A DNA stretch of 64,000 bases from Pseudomonas putida (GTDB lineage Bacteria > Pseudomonadota > Gammaproteobacteria > Pseudomonadales > Pseudomonadaceae): assembly GCF_002025705.1 (NCBI RefSeq), contig NZ_CP018846.1:5943501-6007500 (forward strand). The letters run 5' to 3'. Positions 8,927 through 17,621 of this stretch are shown in pieces; positions within the stretch are counted from its first letter, which is position 1, and each line of letters starts with the position of its first letter. The notes beneath the pieces were generated by a model. It was not told the DNA's origin. It ran no database searches and saw only the letters and a list, made by a program, of their open reading frames with translations. Position numbers and translations under genes: made by a program.

Positions 8927-8946
8927 GGGCCGCCTCGCGGCCCTTT
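8927..8946 (+). terminator. rho-independent terminator after the chemoreceptor gene
   Basis: GGGCCGC-CTC-GCGGCCC followed by TTT begins nine bases after the stop codon. The T-run is short. The 3' side merges into a REP arm. Confidence 0.55.
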
Positions 8947-8969
8947 CGCGACACAAGGCCGCTCCTACA
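8941..8969. repeat. single REP arm, CGACACAAGGCCGCTCC type
   Basis: CCCTTTCGCGACACAAGG continues with CCGCTCCTACA, the second REP variant of this genome. No matching inverted arm lies nearby. Confidence 0.7.
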
Positions 8970-9043
8970 AGTACAGCGCAAGCCTTGGCCTGTGGTGATC
9001 CTGTGGGAGTTGGGGCGCAGAGCGCCCCCGGCAATCTAAAGCC

Positions 9044-10429
9044 TTACATCGAGCCGAGGTTCAACGCCTGGGCACAGGCCTGCAACGAACGCCGCTCGCT
9101 CTGCGCATACAGCGCCAGCTCATCCTGCACCTGCAACCCCAGCGCTGCTTCGAAAGCCCCACGGTTGGCGTTGCTGCCATACTCCGCCTGGCCTTCATCG
9201 CCCAGATTCGACTGGAAGATCCCCGCCGCACTCACCGGCAGGAAATCCTCGTACACCAGCGCCTCGAAGTGCACATGGCCTGCCGCGATCAGGCCTTCCA
9301 GCGTTGTTGGGCGATCCGCTTGCTCACGTGCCGCCAGGCCTTTCTCGGTGGCGAAGTAACGGAAGTACGCCAACCCTTGCTCACGCATCTGTGCGAGGTC
9401 ATCCGGGAATTCGGCGAAGCTTGCCTGCAGCAGTGCCATGTAGCGCTCGGCATTGGCCTCGGCCGGCGCGCCACCCAGGGCGGCTCGGGTGGCGTCCAGC
9501 AGCTTGTCGTACAGCTGGCGCCCCTTGGGCGTTAGCGCCGCGCCGCGCTGTTCGATCTCGCCGAAACGTGCAGTGTGGCTACCCTGGTGATCGCTGAACG
9601 CAACCTTCTCCTGCAGTGCCTTGAAGCTGGTCTGGCGCAGCAGGATCGGGTGGCGACGGGTAGGCGGGCCTTCGACCACGGCTTTGGGCGGGATGCCCTT
9701 GGCCGGCATGCCCACCTGGATCGCGTCAATGTCCAGGGTGCGTGGGGTCAGGTGATTGATGTGCGGGCCTTTGAAAGCCACCACGTCGGCAATCAGGCGG
9801 TGCTGGTCGTGCAGCTGCTGATACTGCTCGGCAGTGACCGTGGCGTCCTGGTGCCAGCGGAAGGTGTGCAGGGCCTCGCGGACGAATTCGTCGGCATCGG
9901 CTGCGTTCAGGCCGCCATCACGCTCGGATTGGGTGATCAGCTCCAGCGCGCGCGGGGTGAAGATCTTGCGCTTGGCCAGAATGCCTTGGGCCAGCTCACG
10001 CAGCGGCAGGTTGTCGATCAGCTCCAGGCGCAGCAACGAGGTGAACACGCGGAACGGGCTGACATGCAGCGACTGCTCGTGCACGGCGCGGAACGCGGTG
10101 GAGTGCACCGGCACGCCGGCAGAGCTTAGGTCGTAATAGCCGACCGGCGCCATGCCCATCACCGCGAACAGGCGGGCGATGGTTGCCAGCTCTTCGGCAG
10201 TGCCGACGCGGATGGCACCGTGGCGCTCCTGGTCCAGGCGCTCGATTTCGCCGGTCCAGCGCAGGGCCTCGGCCACTTTGGGCTGCTCTGCCATGACTTG
10301 CTGGTTGATTTCGCTCACCAGCTCAAGCAGCGTGCCGTACAGCGGCACTTCCTGTTTGTACATGAGCGACATGGCGGCAGAGAACTGCGCGCGGATGCTG
10401 TCTGGGCTGACGAAATCGTGGGCGGGCAT
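9044..10429 (-). CDS. hglS: 2-oxoadipate dioxygenase/decarboxylase (DUF1338)
   Basis: This Fe(II)-dependent enzyme of lysine catabolism converts 2-oxoadipate plus O2 to D-2-hydroxyglutarate and CO2. It is 461 residues long and belongs to the DUF1338/YdcJ family. With the chosen start, His70 and Arg74 fall in ERHGAIR and His226 in HINHLTPR, matching residues known from the P. putida enzyme; a Glu in GEIEQRG (about 291-293) should complete the metal site. The start MPAHDFVSPD at 10429 has AGGAA seven bases upstream. An in-frame extension of 20 residues exists but lacks a ribosome site. It lies next to the LysR-amaB-amaA cluster, so pathway steps before and after 2-aminoadipate are clustered. 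Confidence 0.93.
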   Translation of the reverse strand: MPAHDFVSPDSIRAQFSAAMSLMYKQEVPLYGTLLELVSEINQQVMAEQPKVAEALRWTGEIERLDQERHGAIRVGTAEELATIARLFAVMGMAPVGYYDLSSAGVPVHSTAFRAVHEQSLHVSPFRVFTSLLRLELIDNLPLRELAQGILAKRKIFTPRALELITQSERDGGLNAADADEFVREALHTFRWHQDATVTAEQYQQLHDQHRLIADVVAFKGPHINHLTPRTLDIDAIQVGMPAKGIPPKAVVEGPPTRRHPILLRQTSFKALQEKVAFSDHQGSHTARFGEIEQRGAALTPKGRQLYDKLLDATRAALGGAPAEANAERYMALLQASFAEFPDDLAQMREQGLAYFRYFATEKGLAAREQADRPTTLEGLIAAGHVHFEALVYEDFLPVSAAGIFQSNLGDEGQAEYGSNANRGAFEAALGLQVQDELALYAQSERRSLQACAQALNLGSM

Positions 10430-10536
10430 CGCTAGCTTCCTGGGTAGGTTCGGACGCTTACATGAAAGCTGGGAATGCACTTGGCTCACAAGCGAAAAAA
10501 AGTGAGTCAGTCATTCCATTTCTGATCGACCTCAAG

Positions 10537-10617
10537 GGCCCTTTCGCGGCTAAAGCCGCTCCTACAGGGCCGCGCAAGGTTTGAACCTGTAGGAGCGGCT
10601 TTAGCCGCGAAGAGGCC
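10537..10617. repeat. REP pair, GCGGCTTTAGCCGCG type
   Basis: Arms at 10537-10567 and 10588-10617 are inverted around a 20-base loop. The core is AGGAGCGGCTTTAGCCGCG, a third REP variant. The pair separates hglS from the LysR gene. Confidence 0.88.
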
Positions 10618-10618
10618 A

Positions 10619-11509
10619 TCAAACCAAAAGCTGCTCGCGAATCCATTCCACCAATGCCCTGACTTTAGGTACTTCTGCGGCATGCTCGGCATACGCCAGA
10701 TAATGCTTCCCAGCACTAGGCATCGCATGGTTCCACGCAATGACCAAACTGCCCTCAGCCAACTCCTTCGCCACCAGGTACCGCGGCACCAACGCCACCC
10801 CACACCCGGCCTGCGCCGCGCTCAACGCCATATAGAACGTATCGAAGCGCGGCCCGTGGTAAGCGCTGACGCTGTGCAATCCCAGCTCCAGGAACCACTC
10901 GTGCCAGGCCTCCGGCCGCGAAGTGCTCTGCAGCAGCACCATGGCCGCCAACTCACCCGCATCCCCCAGCGCGCGCCCGGCCAGCAGCTCCGGCGCACAC
11001 ACCGGCACCACCTCTTCGCCGAACAGCTCGATACAGGTGGCCCCCGGCCAGGTGCCCTGGCCATAGAAGAACACCACATCCGCCGAGCCTTGCAGCAGGG
11101 CGAATGGCTCCATTTCGTTGCGGATGTCGAGGTGGATGTTCCCGTGGCGTTTGCCAAAACCCTTGAGGTGAGGGATCAGCCAGCGCACGCCAAAACTCGG
11201 TTGAGTGGCTACTTTCAATATCTCGGTCTGCTCGCCATAGGTGAGCACGTAGCGGCTGGACATGTCGACCTGGGTGAGGATCTTGTTGACCTCTGCCAGG
11301 TACAGGCTGCCAGCGGGCGTAAGTTGCAGGCGCCTGCGGATACGCAGGAACAGGTGGTGGCGCAGCATCTCTTCAAGCTGCGCCACCTGCTTGCTGACGG
11401 CACTCTGGGTCAGGTGCAACTCTTCGGCGGCACGGGTAAAGCTCAGGTGACGGGCTGCAGCTTCGAAGCACTGCAGGGCGGTCATGGAGGGCACCAGGCG
11501 TTTGGACAT
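10619..11509 (-). CDS. LysR-family regulator, probably of amaBA/hglS
   Basis: This is a 296-residue regulator with an N-terminal helix-turn-helix (MTALQCFEAAARHLSFTRAA, LHLTQSAVSKQVAQLEE) and a C-terminal co-inducer domain. It is divergent from amaB, with a 21-base dyad (ATCATT-N9-AATGAT) just upstream of its own start, so it is probably autoregulated and controls amaB. The same arrangement occurs in P. putida, where the amaB/amaA genes respond to lysine-derived metabolites. The effector itself, perhaps 2-aminoadipate or pipecolate, is inference. Confidence 0.88.
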   Translation of the reverse strand: MSKRLVPSMTALQCFEAAARHLSFTRAAEELHLTQSAVSKQVAQLEEMLRHHLFLRIRRRLQLTPAGSLYLAEVNKILTQVDMSSRYVLTYGEQTEILKVATQPSFGVRWLIPHLKGFGKRHGNIHLDIRNEMEPFALLQGSADVVFFYGQGTWPGATCIELFGEEVVPVCAPELLAGRALGDAGELAAMVLLQSTSRPEAWHEWFLELGLHSVSAYHGPRFDTFYMALSAAQAGCGVALVPRYLVAKELAEGSLVIAWNHAMPSAGKHYLAYAEHAAEVPKVRALVEWIREQLLV

Positions 11510-11528
11510 AGTGGTCTCTGCGGCTCAA

Positions 11529-11549
11529 ATCATTACCTGACGGAATGAT
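11529..11549. promoter_or_regulatory. inverted-repeat operator between LysR gene and amaB
   Basis: ATCATT-ACCTGACGG-AATGAT is a perfect 6+6 dyad with a 9-base spacer, 20 bases from the LysR start codon and about 97 bases upstream of the amaB start. Its size and place fit a LysR-type recognition site. Confidence 0.55.
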
Positions 11550-11645
11550 ATGCGGAATAAAGGTCGTTTGTTGCACTGGTGTGATCGGATTAATACTGAT
11601 CCACATCATTTTTCCACCCCATCACCCGATGTAGGAGAAGCACAA

Positions 11646-13136
11646 ATGGTTGCTGGATTGCTCGAGCGCCTTGGCGTTGCCGCCGAGGTTTACACCCAGG
11701 GCGACTACCCTGTTCACACGCCGATCGACGGCAGCCAGATCGCCTCGGTGAAATTGCTCGGCAAGGCCGAGACCATTGCCCGCATCGATCAGGCCCAGAG
11801 CGCCTTCGAAGCCTGGCGCAGCGTGCCGGCCCCGCGCCGTGGCGAGCTGGTGCGCCTGTTCGGTGAAGTGCTGCGTGAGCACAAGGCCGACCTCGGCGAG
11901 CTGGTTTCGATCGAAGCCGGCAAGATCACCCAGGAAGGCCTGGGCGAAGTGCAGGAAATGATCGACATCTGCGACTTTGCCGTTGGCCTGTCGCGTCAGC
12001 TTTACGGCCTGACCATCGCTTCCGAGCGCCCGGGCCACCACATGCGTGAAACCTGGCACCCGCTGGGCGTGGTCGGCGTGATCAGCGCCTTCAACTTCCC
12101 GGTTGCCGTATGGGCCTGGAACACCGCGCTGGCGCTGGTAGCCGGCAACTCGGTGGTGTGGAAACCGTCCGAGAAGACCCCGCTGACCGCCCTGGCTTGC
12201 CAGGCGCTGTTCGACAAGGCCCTGAAGGCCTTCGGTGAAGCCCCGGCTGGCCTGGCGCAACTGGTGATCGGCGGCCGCGAAGCCGGCGAAGCCATGGTCG
12301 ACGACCCACGCGTACCGCTGGTCAGCGCCACCGGCAGTACCCGCATGGGCCGCGAAGTCGGCCCGCGCGTTGCGGCCCGTTTCGGTCGCAGCATCCTCGA
12401 GCTGGGTGGCAACAACGCCATGATCCTGGCCCCAAGCGCCGACCTCGACCTGGCCGTGCGCGGCATTCTGTTCTCTGCTGTCGGCACCGCTGGCCAGCGC
12501 TGCACCACCCTGCGTCGCCTGATCGTGCACCGCTCGATCAAGGACGAAGTGGTTGCCCGCGTCAAAGCCGCCTACGGCAAAGTGCGCATCGGTGACCCAC
12601 GCAAGGACAACCTGGTCGGCCCGCTGATCGACAAGCAGTCGTTCGATGCCATGCAGGGTGCACTGGCCAAGGCCCGTGATGAAGGTGGCCAAGTGTTTGG
12701 TGGTGAGCGCCAGCTGGCCGAGCAGTATCCGAACGCCTACTACGTGTCGCCTGCCATTGCTGAAATGCCGGCCCAGAGCGACGTGGTGCGCCATGAAACC
12801 TTCGCGCCAATCCTCTACGTGCTGGCCTACGACGACTTCGAAGAGGCCCTGCGCCTGAACAACGAAGTGCCACAAGGCTTGTCGTCGTGCATCTTCACCA
12901 CTGACATTCGTGAAGCCGAGCGCTTCCAGAGTGCTTCGGGCAGCGACTGCGGTATCGCCAACGTCAACATCGGCACCAGCGGCGCCGAGATCGGCGGGGC
13001 GTTCGGTGGCGAGAAGGAGACTGGCGGTGGTCGTGAGTCTGGTTCCGATGCCTGGAAAGGCTACATGCGTCGCCAGACCAACACTGTGAACTACTCGCGC
13101 GAGCTGCCGCTGGCGCAGGGTATCGTGTTCGACTGA
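11646..13136 (+). CDS. amaB: L-aminoadipate-semialdehyde dehydrogenase
   Basis: This NAD(P)-dependent aldehyde dehydrogenase of 496 residues oxidises 2-aminoadipate 6-semialdehyde (in equilibrium with piperideine-6-carboxylate) to L-2-aminoadipate. Family marks are the cofactor loop FGEAPAGLAQLVIGG, the catalytic Glu in LELGGNNAMI and the nucleophile Cys in GTAGQRCTTLRRL. The start at 11646 (MVAGLLERLG) has GGAG in the leader. An upstream in-frame ATG at 11550 would add 32 residues unlike the family and would lie against the LysR operator. amaA follows 167 bases downstream, separated by a hairpin and a REP pair, so both joint and separate transcripts are possible. Confidence 0.95.
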   Translation: MVAGLLERLGVAAEVYTQGDYPVHTPIDGSQIASVKLLGKAETIARIDQAQSAFEAWRSVPAPRRGELVRLFGEVLREHKADLGELVSIEAGKITQEGLGEVQEMIDICDFAVGLSRQLYGLTIASERPGHHMRETWHPLGVVGVISAFNFPVAVWAWNTALALVAGNSVVWKPSEKTPLTALACQALFDKALKAFGEAPAGLAQLVIGGREAGEAMVDDPRVPLVSATGSTRMGREVGPRVAARFGRSILELGGNNAMILAPSADLDLAVRGILFSAVGTAGQRCTTLRRLIVHRSIKDEVVARVKAAYGKVRIGDPRKDNLVGPLIDKQSFDAMQGALAKARDEGGQVFGGERQLAEQYPNAYYVSPAIAEMPAQSDVVRHETFAPILYVLAYDDFEEALRLNNEVPQGLSSCIFTTDIREAERFQSASGSDCGIANVNIGTSGAEIGGAFGGEKETGGGRESGSDAWKGYMRRQTNTVNYSRELPLAQGIVFD

Positions 13137-13154
13137 TGGGTTGATGCTGCATGG

Positions 13155-13173
13155 CCGGGGGCCTTGCCCCCGG
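13155..13173 (+). terminator. hairpin after amaB
   Basis: CCGGGGG-CCTTG-CCCCCGG is a strong 7-base stem that begins 18 bases after the amaB stop. No T-run follows, so it may attenuate or stabilise the message rather than end it. Confidence 0.4.
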
Positions 13174-13262
13174 TTCGCGGGTAAACCCGCTCCCACAGGT
13201 ACAACACAGCCTTCGAAACCTGTGATGTACCTGTGGGAGCGGGTTTGCCCGCGAATGGGCTG
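13173..13262. repeat. REP pair between amaB and amaA
   Basis: Inverted arms carry TTCGCGGGTAAACCCGCTCC on the left and GAGCGGGTTTGCCCGCGAA on the right. They are not perfectly complementary (one arm has GTAAAC, the other GTTTGC). Confidence 0.85.
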
Positions 13263-13303
13263 CAAAGCAGTCCCAAACAAGAACAAATAGCTGGAGCCGG
13301 GCC

Positions 13304-14590
13304 ATGTCCGAACTGCGTCAACAATGCTTGTGGGAACACGTCAGCCAACCGACTGTCGCCAGCCAGGCCCTGGCCGGTGAACACAAGGCCGATGTCTGCG
13401 TGATCGGCGGCGGCATCACCGGCCTGTCGGCGGCCATCCACCTGCTCGAGCAGGGCAAGTCGGTGATCCTGCTGGAGGCCTGGAAGATCGGCCACGGCGG
13501 CTCCGGGCGCAACGTCGGGCTGGTCAACGCTGGCACCTGGATCCGCCCCGATGATGTCGAGGCGACCCTTGGCCAGAAGCAGGGCAGCCGCCTGAACAAG
13601 GTGCTCGGCGAGGCCCCGGCAGAAGTGTTCGCCATGATCGAACGCCTCGGCATCGACTGCCAGGCTCAGCACAAAGGCACGCTGCACATGGCGCACAACG
13701 CCACCGGTATCGCCGACCTTGAAGCCCGCCACGAGCAATGGCGCCGCCGCGGGGCCGACGTCGAGTTGCTGACCGGCAGCCAGTGCCAGGAGTACTGCGG
13801 TACCGACAAGATTTCCGCCGCGCTGCTCGACCGCCGCGCCGGCACCATCAACCCCATGGGTTACACCCAGGGCCTGGCCGCCGCCGTGGTGCGCCTGGGT
13901 GGCAAGCTGTTCCAGCAATCCTCGGTCGAGGGCCTTGAGCGTGACGGCGATGCCTGGCGGGTGAAGACCGCCCGTGGTTCGGTACGCGCCGACAAGGTGG
14001 TAATTTCCACTGGCGCCTACACCGAAGGCGACTGGAGCAACCTGCAGAAGCAGTTCTTCCGCGGCTACTACTACCAGGTGGCGTCCAAGCCGCTGCACGG
14101 CGCGGCAGCCGACAAGGTGCTGCCGCACGGCCAGGGCTCGTGGGACACCCGTACCGTGCTCAGCAGCATCCGCCGCGACGATCAGGGCCGCTTGCTGCTG
14201 GGCAGCCTCGGCCGGGTCGACAACAAGCCGGCCTGGTTCGTGCGCAGCTGGGCCGACCGGATCCAGAGCCATTACTACCCGGAGTTGGGCAAGGTCGAGT
14301 GGGAAATGCACTGGACTGGCTGCATCGACTTCACCCCGGACCACCTGATGCGGCTGTTCGAGCCAGCGCCGGGGCTGGTGGCGGTGACCGGCTATAACGG
14401 TCGTGGCAACACCACCGGGACCGTGATTGGCCGGGCGTTTGCCGAGTTTCTGCTGAAGGGGGAGGCGGACAGCCTGCCGATTCCGTTCTCGCCGATGAAG
14501 GGCGTGAGCGCGCCTTCTTTGCGCACCGCGTTCTATGAGTCCGGCTTCTCGCTGTATCACGCCGGGCAATGCTTGAGAGTTGTGCTGTAA
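13304..14590 (+). CDS. amaA: L-pipecolate oxidase (FAD-dependent)
   Basis: This FAD oxidoreductase of the glycine-oxidase/DadA fold oxidises L-pipecolate to piperideine-6-carboxylate, the substrate of AmaB. It has 428 residues. The dinucleotide-binding motif VIGGGITGLSAAIHLLEQG lies near residues 31-49 and a C-terminal TGYNGRGNTTGTVIGRAF segment closes the FAD site. It follows amaB on the same strand, as in P. putida, which supports the specific name over a generic amine oxidase. The start is ATG at 13304; GGAG lies about 10 bases upstream. It is convergent with the MscS-type channel gene. Confidence 0.92.
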   Translation: MSELRQQCLWEHVSQPTVASQALAGEHKADVCVIGGGITGLSAAIHLLEQGKSVILLEAWKIGHGGSGRNVGLVNAGTWIRPDDVEATLGQKQGSRLNKVLGEAPAEVFAMIERLGIDCQAQHKGTLHMAHNATGIADLEARHEQWRRRGADVELLTGSQCQEYCGTDKISAALLDRRAGTINPMGYTQGLAAAVVRLGGKLFQQSSVEGLERDGDAWRVKTARGSVRADKVVISTGAYTEGDWSNLQKQFFRGYYYQVASKPLHGAAADKVLPHGQGSWDTRTVLSSIRRDDQGRLLLGSLGRVDNKPAWFVRSWADRIQSHYYPELGKVEWEMHWTGCIDFTPDHLMRLFEPAPGLVAVTGYNGRGNTTGTVIGRAFAEFLLKGEADSLPIPFSPMKGVSAPSLRTAFYESGFSLYHAGQCLRVVL

Positions 14591-14623
14591 GACGCTGCGC
14601 TCCTACAGGGCGCGGGCGGCAGG

Positions 14624-16051
14624 TCATTTGTGCAACCAGCTGAGGAAGCCGCCTTTCTTGATCGAAACCGGCTTCTGCAGCAACAGCGACTCCCGGTTCT
14701 GGCGCCGGAACCGTTGCAACTTGCTCAATGCTGTCTGCACCTCGCCCCGTTGCTCCAGGCAGCTCTTCACCTGTGCCTTGTCGATCCGATACAGCACGCA
14801 GCTGGTCAAGGTACGGAACTCAGCAAGCGAGTCATCTTCATCAATGATCCCCTCGATCCCCAGCACCTCACCCGGCCCCATGCGCCCGGCTTCCAGCAGC
14901 TTGTCACCATCACGCACCGACGCCGACACCACGCCACTGCCAATCACCAGCAAATGATCGGACTGCTCGCCCACCTCCAGGATCACCTGGTCGGCCAGGT
15001 ACTCCACTGCGGTCATGCGTTGGCTCAACGCGTCCCGTTCCTCAGCGCTGAGTGAGCGGAACACCCGCACTTCGTCCAGCACTTCGCGCTGGCGACTGCG
15101 TGGCGGCACGGCCAGGTCGACGTTCCACATCACTCCGCTGGCTTCCAGGTGGCGGTGCGCCAGGTCGAACAGCTGGTTACGTGCGTCGGTCTTGCCGCCC
15201 ATGTCAGCGATGAAGCCGCTGGCTTCATATTCCACCGATTCCAGCGTCGAGGCCTTCACCGTGACCTTGGGCTTGGGTGAGGCGAGGATCGCACTGGTGC
15301 CCTGCAGGGCTTTCTCCAGGGCATCGAAAACCCGCCTGGGGCGTACCTTGGCCGGCACCACCACACAGATCGACACCCCGTTCACATCGGCCGGGCGGCT
15401 GTGGTTGAGCAATCGCGCCTTGGCCGCTACCGAGTTGGGGATCACCGCCAGGCTGCCACTGCCGGTGAGCAGGCGCGTGGCGCGCCAGTCGATATCCAGC
15501 ACCTTGCCTTCGGTGCCGTCGATGGAGATCGAATCACCTATCTGATAGGGCCGCGTGGTGTTCAGCACGATACCGCTGAAAACATCGGCCAAGGTGCTCT
15601 GCAGCGCCAGGCCGATGACGATGGCCATCACCCCGGAAGTGGCCAGCAGGCCCTTGACCGGCAGTTGCAGCACATAGCCCGCAGCGGCGACCACCGCCGC
15701 AAGGAAGATCAGCGCCCCCAGCACATCCTGCAGCAAGCGCCCGCCATGGCTGCCACGGGCCACCAGCAGCAAGCCGAACACCACGGTCACGGTGCGCGCG
15801 CCGAACAGCCACCAGCCGATCGTCAGCACTGTGGCGATCAGGTTGCGTGATACATCGTCGGGCCATGGCGGCGGCTGTAGCGGGCTCATGCCCGCGGCCA
15901 CCAGCACCGAGCTGAACAGCAGGAAGATCACCAGTCGCGTGCCAATACGCCAGGCCCGGCGCTGGATCGGGATCAGTTGCCAGAGCACGAGGTCGAGCAG
16001 GATCAGGGCTGTACCGAGCAACAACGGGGACGACTGGATGAACGCCAGCAT
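14624..16051 (-). CDS. MscS-superfamily channel with C-terminal cyclic-nucleotide-binding domain
   Basis: This predicted inner-membrane channel of 475 residues belongs to the bCNG subset of the mechanosensitive MscS superfamily. Four or so membrane helices lead to the pore-lining helix (TSGVMAIVIGLALQSTLADV), then the MscS beta domain with IGDSISIDGTEGKVLDI and PNSV. The C-terminal 130 residues form a cNMP-binding domain with a phosphate-binding cassette GPGEVLGIEG and a following FRTLT arginine. Opening by cAMP or c-di-nucleotide binding rather than tension is the inference. The start at 16051 (MLAFIQSSP) was preferred to an ORF extension of 40 residues that reads through the operator of the divergent ycaC gene. 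Its ribosome site is weak. Confidence 0.85.
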   Translation of the reverse strand: MLAFIQSSPLLLGTALILLDLVLWQLIPIQRRAWRIGTRLVIFLLFSSVLVAAGMSPLQPPPWPDDVSRNLIATVLTIGWWLFGARTVTVVFGLLLVARGSHGGRLLQDVLGALIFLAAVVAAAGYVLQLPVKGLLATSGVMAIVIGLALQSTLADVFSGIVLNTTRPYQIGDSISIDGTEGKVLDIDWRATRLLTGSGSLAVIPNSVAAKARLLNHSRPADVNGVSICVVVPAKVRPRRVFDALEKALQGTSAILASPKPKVTVKASTLESVEYEASGFIADMGGKTDARNQLFDLAHRHLEASGVMWNVDLAVPPRSRQREVLDEVRVFRSLSAEERDALSQRMTAVEYLADQVILEVGEQSDHLLVIGSGVVSASVRDGDKLLEAGRMGPGEVLGIEGIIDEDDSLAEFRTLTSCVLYRIDKAQVKSCLEQRGEVQTALSKLQRFRRQNRESLLLQKPVSIKKGGFLSWLHK

Positions 16052-16143
16052 GGAAGTCTCGGGAGTGAGGGGAGGGCTGTGCGTAGTAATAGAGCAGCTT
16101 GCTCGGGCAAGCAATGAGGCCAGCAAATCCACTGCCAACAGAT

Positions 16144-16161
16144 CGTTCTTTAAATGGAACG
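16144..16161. promoter_or_regulatory. LysR-type operator, copy 1 (ycaC-1/MscS intergenic)
   Basis: CGTTC-N8-GAACG within a block that is almost identical to 24845-24862. The downstream sequences also match: CTACCG, AAAGGTG, TTTTAATC and CCCATCAACGCGAAACACCC appear in both leaders in the same order. The LysR protein encoded at 23929-24840 probably binds both sites. Confidence 0.6.
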
Positions 16162-16271
16162 CTAAAGCCAAAAACCACTATCTACCGCTCCAAAGGTGTT
16201 GGTTTTAATCTTCTCCCATCAACGCGAAACACCCAACTTACTGAAAATCAAAACCCTTAGGAGCTACCACC

Positions 16272-16901
16272 ATGACCCCATTCAAATACAACCGCCTGAA
16301 CAAAGACGACGCTGCCGTGCTGCTGGTCGACCACCAGGCTGGCCTGCTGTCCCTGGTCCGCGACATCGAGCCGGACGCGTTCAAGAACAACGTGCTGGCC
16401 CTAGCGGACCTGGCCAAGTTCTTCAACCTGCCGACCATCCTCACCACCAGTTTCGAGCAAGGCCCCAACGGCCCCCTGGTGCCAGAGCTGAAAGAACTGT
16501 TCCCGGACGCCCCGTACATTGCCCGCCCTGGCCAGATCAACGCCTGGGACAACGAAGACTTCGTCAAGGCAGTGAAGGCCACCGGCAAGAAACAGCTGAT
16601 CATCGCCGGTGTGGTAACCGAGGTGTGTGTAGCTTTCCCGGCGCTGGCGGCCCTGGAAGAAGAGTTCGAAGTGTTCGTGGTGACCGATGCTTCCGGCACC
16701 TTCAACGCCATGACCCGCGACGCCGCCCACGACCGCATGAGCCAGGCCGGCGCGCAACTGATGACCTGGTTCGGCGTGGCCTGTGAGCTGCACCGCGACT
16801 GGCGCAACGACATCGAAGGCCTGGCCGCGCTGTGCTCCAACCACATCCCGGACTACCGCAACCTGATGACCAGCTACAACGCCTTCAACGCCAACAAGTA
16901 A
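16272..16901 (+). CDS. YcaC-type isochorismatase-superfamily hydrolase, paralog 1
   Basis: This cytoplasmic 209-residue protein has the cysteine-hydrolase fold. The predicted catalytic triad is Asp in LLVDHQAG, a Lys of the KATGKKQ region or nearby, and Cys in GVVTEVCVAFPA. Family members are usually multimeric, and most have no assigned substrate. Only nine residues differ from the copy at 24976-25605 (about 96% identity by eye), and the upstream 130 bases are also shared. A strong SD (TTAGGAG) precedes ATG. The ABM-domain gene and the alpha/beta hydrolase gene follow on the same strand, probably as one transcript. Confidence 0.88.
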   Translation: MTPFKYNRLNKDDAAVLLVDHQAGLLSLVRDIEPDAFKNNVLALADLAKFFNLPTILTTSFEQGPNGPLVPELKELFPDAPYIARPGQINAWDNEDFVKAVKATGKKQLIIAGVVTEVCVAFPALAALEEEFEVFVVTDASGTFNAMTRDAAHDRMSQAGAQLMTWFGVACELHRDWRNDIEGLAALCSNHIPDYRNLMTSYNAFNANK

Positions 16902-17015
16902 GCCGGGCGCCGGGCGCCGCCAGTCGGTGCCCGGCAAGGGCAGCACACCTATCCAATCCTCCGCCCGTCCGCCGTCGCACAGTGGATGCGGGCAAGCTCA
17001 TCCCAAGGAACGCCG

Positions 17016-17582
17016 ATGAACACCGCATTCCAAGACAACCGCAACGTGGTGACCCTGGTCATCCAGCACAAGCCCCGCGCCGAGTCGCTGGCGGCCTACG
17101 AAGAGTGGCTCAAGCGCACGGTAAGCACCGCGCGCCGCCAGCCAGGGCACCTGGACGTCAACGTCATCCGCCCTGACGAAGGCGGGCTGCATTTCACCAC
17201 CGTGGTGCGCTTCGCCGACGCCGGGCTGTTGCAGGCCTGGGTCAACTCGGCCGAACGCCAGGCGTTGGTCAACGAAGTACTGCCATTGCTCGACGGCGGT
17301 GACCACACCCAGGTGCACGATGACCCGGAGTTCTGGTTCACCCCGCCAAGCGTCAACGCGGCGCAACCGCCGCGCTGGAAACAGGCGCTGCTGACCTACC
17401 TGGTGATCTGCCCGATGACTATGGTCATCCCGCAACTGCTGGCGCCGTTGTTCGCGCGCTTCCCGCAGTTGGGTGGCCCGATCAGCGGCAACCTGATCGT
17501 CAACCTGTTCGTCATCCTGCCCGTGGTGTTCTACATCATGCCTTGGGTAACCCGCCGCTGCGCCAACTGGCTGCGGGGCTGA
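17016..17582 (+). CDS. ABM-domain protein with two C-terminal membrane helices
   Basis: This protein has 188 residues. Residues 1-95 form a dimeric alpha-beta-barrel domain of the antibiotic-biosynthesis-monooxygenase type (VTLVIQHKPRAESLAAYEEW, then HLDVNVIRP and FTTVVRFAD). Two hydrophobic helices follow (ALLTYLVICPMTMVIPQL and ISGNLIVNLFVILPVVFYIM), so the barrel is probably tethered to the inner membrane. The start at 17016 has AAGGAA upstream; an earlier ATG at 16986 lacks one. It lies between the ycaC-1 and alpha/beta hydrolase genes. The substrate is unknown; cofactor-free quinone or aromatic oxidation is typical of catalytic ABM proteins. Confidence 0.8.
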   Translation: MNTAFQDNRNVVTLVIQHKPRAESLAAYEEWLKRTVSTARRQPGHLDVNVIRPDEGGLHFTTVVRFADAGLLQAWVNSAERQALVNEVLPLLDGGDHTQVHDDPEFWFTPPSVNAAQPPRWKQALLTYLVICPMTMVIPQLLAPLFARFPQLGGPISGNLIVNLFVILPVVFYIMPWVTRRCANWLRG

Positions 17583-17621
17583 GCCACGCCTTCACCTTCA
17601 ACCTTTCAAGGAGATACCGAC

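Noticed and set aside
14591..14623. Partial REP arm between amaA and the MscS gene
   Set aside because: Only GCTCCTACAGGGCGCGGGCGG remains; too short and degraded to list as an element.
16052..16171. 40-residue N-terminal extension of the MscS-type channel
   Set aside because: It would translate the operator shared with ycaC-1; a similar extension could be read from the matching operator at the LysR/ycaC-2 locus, showing that it is non-coding sequence read in frame.
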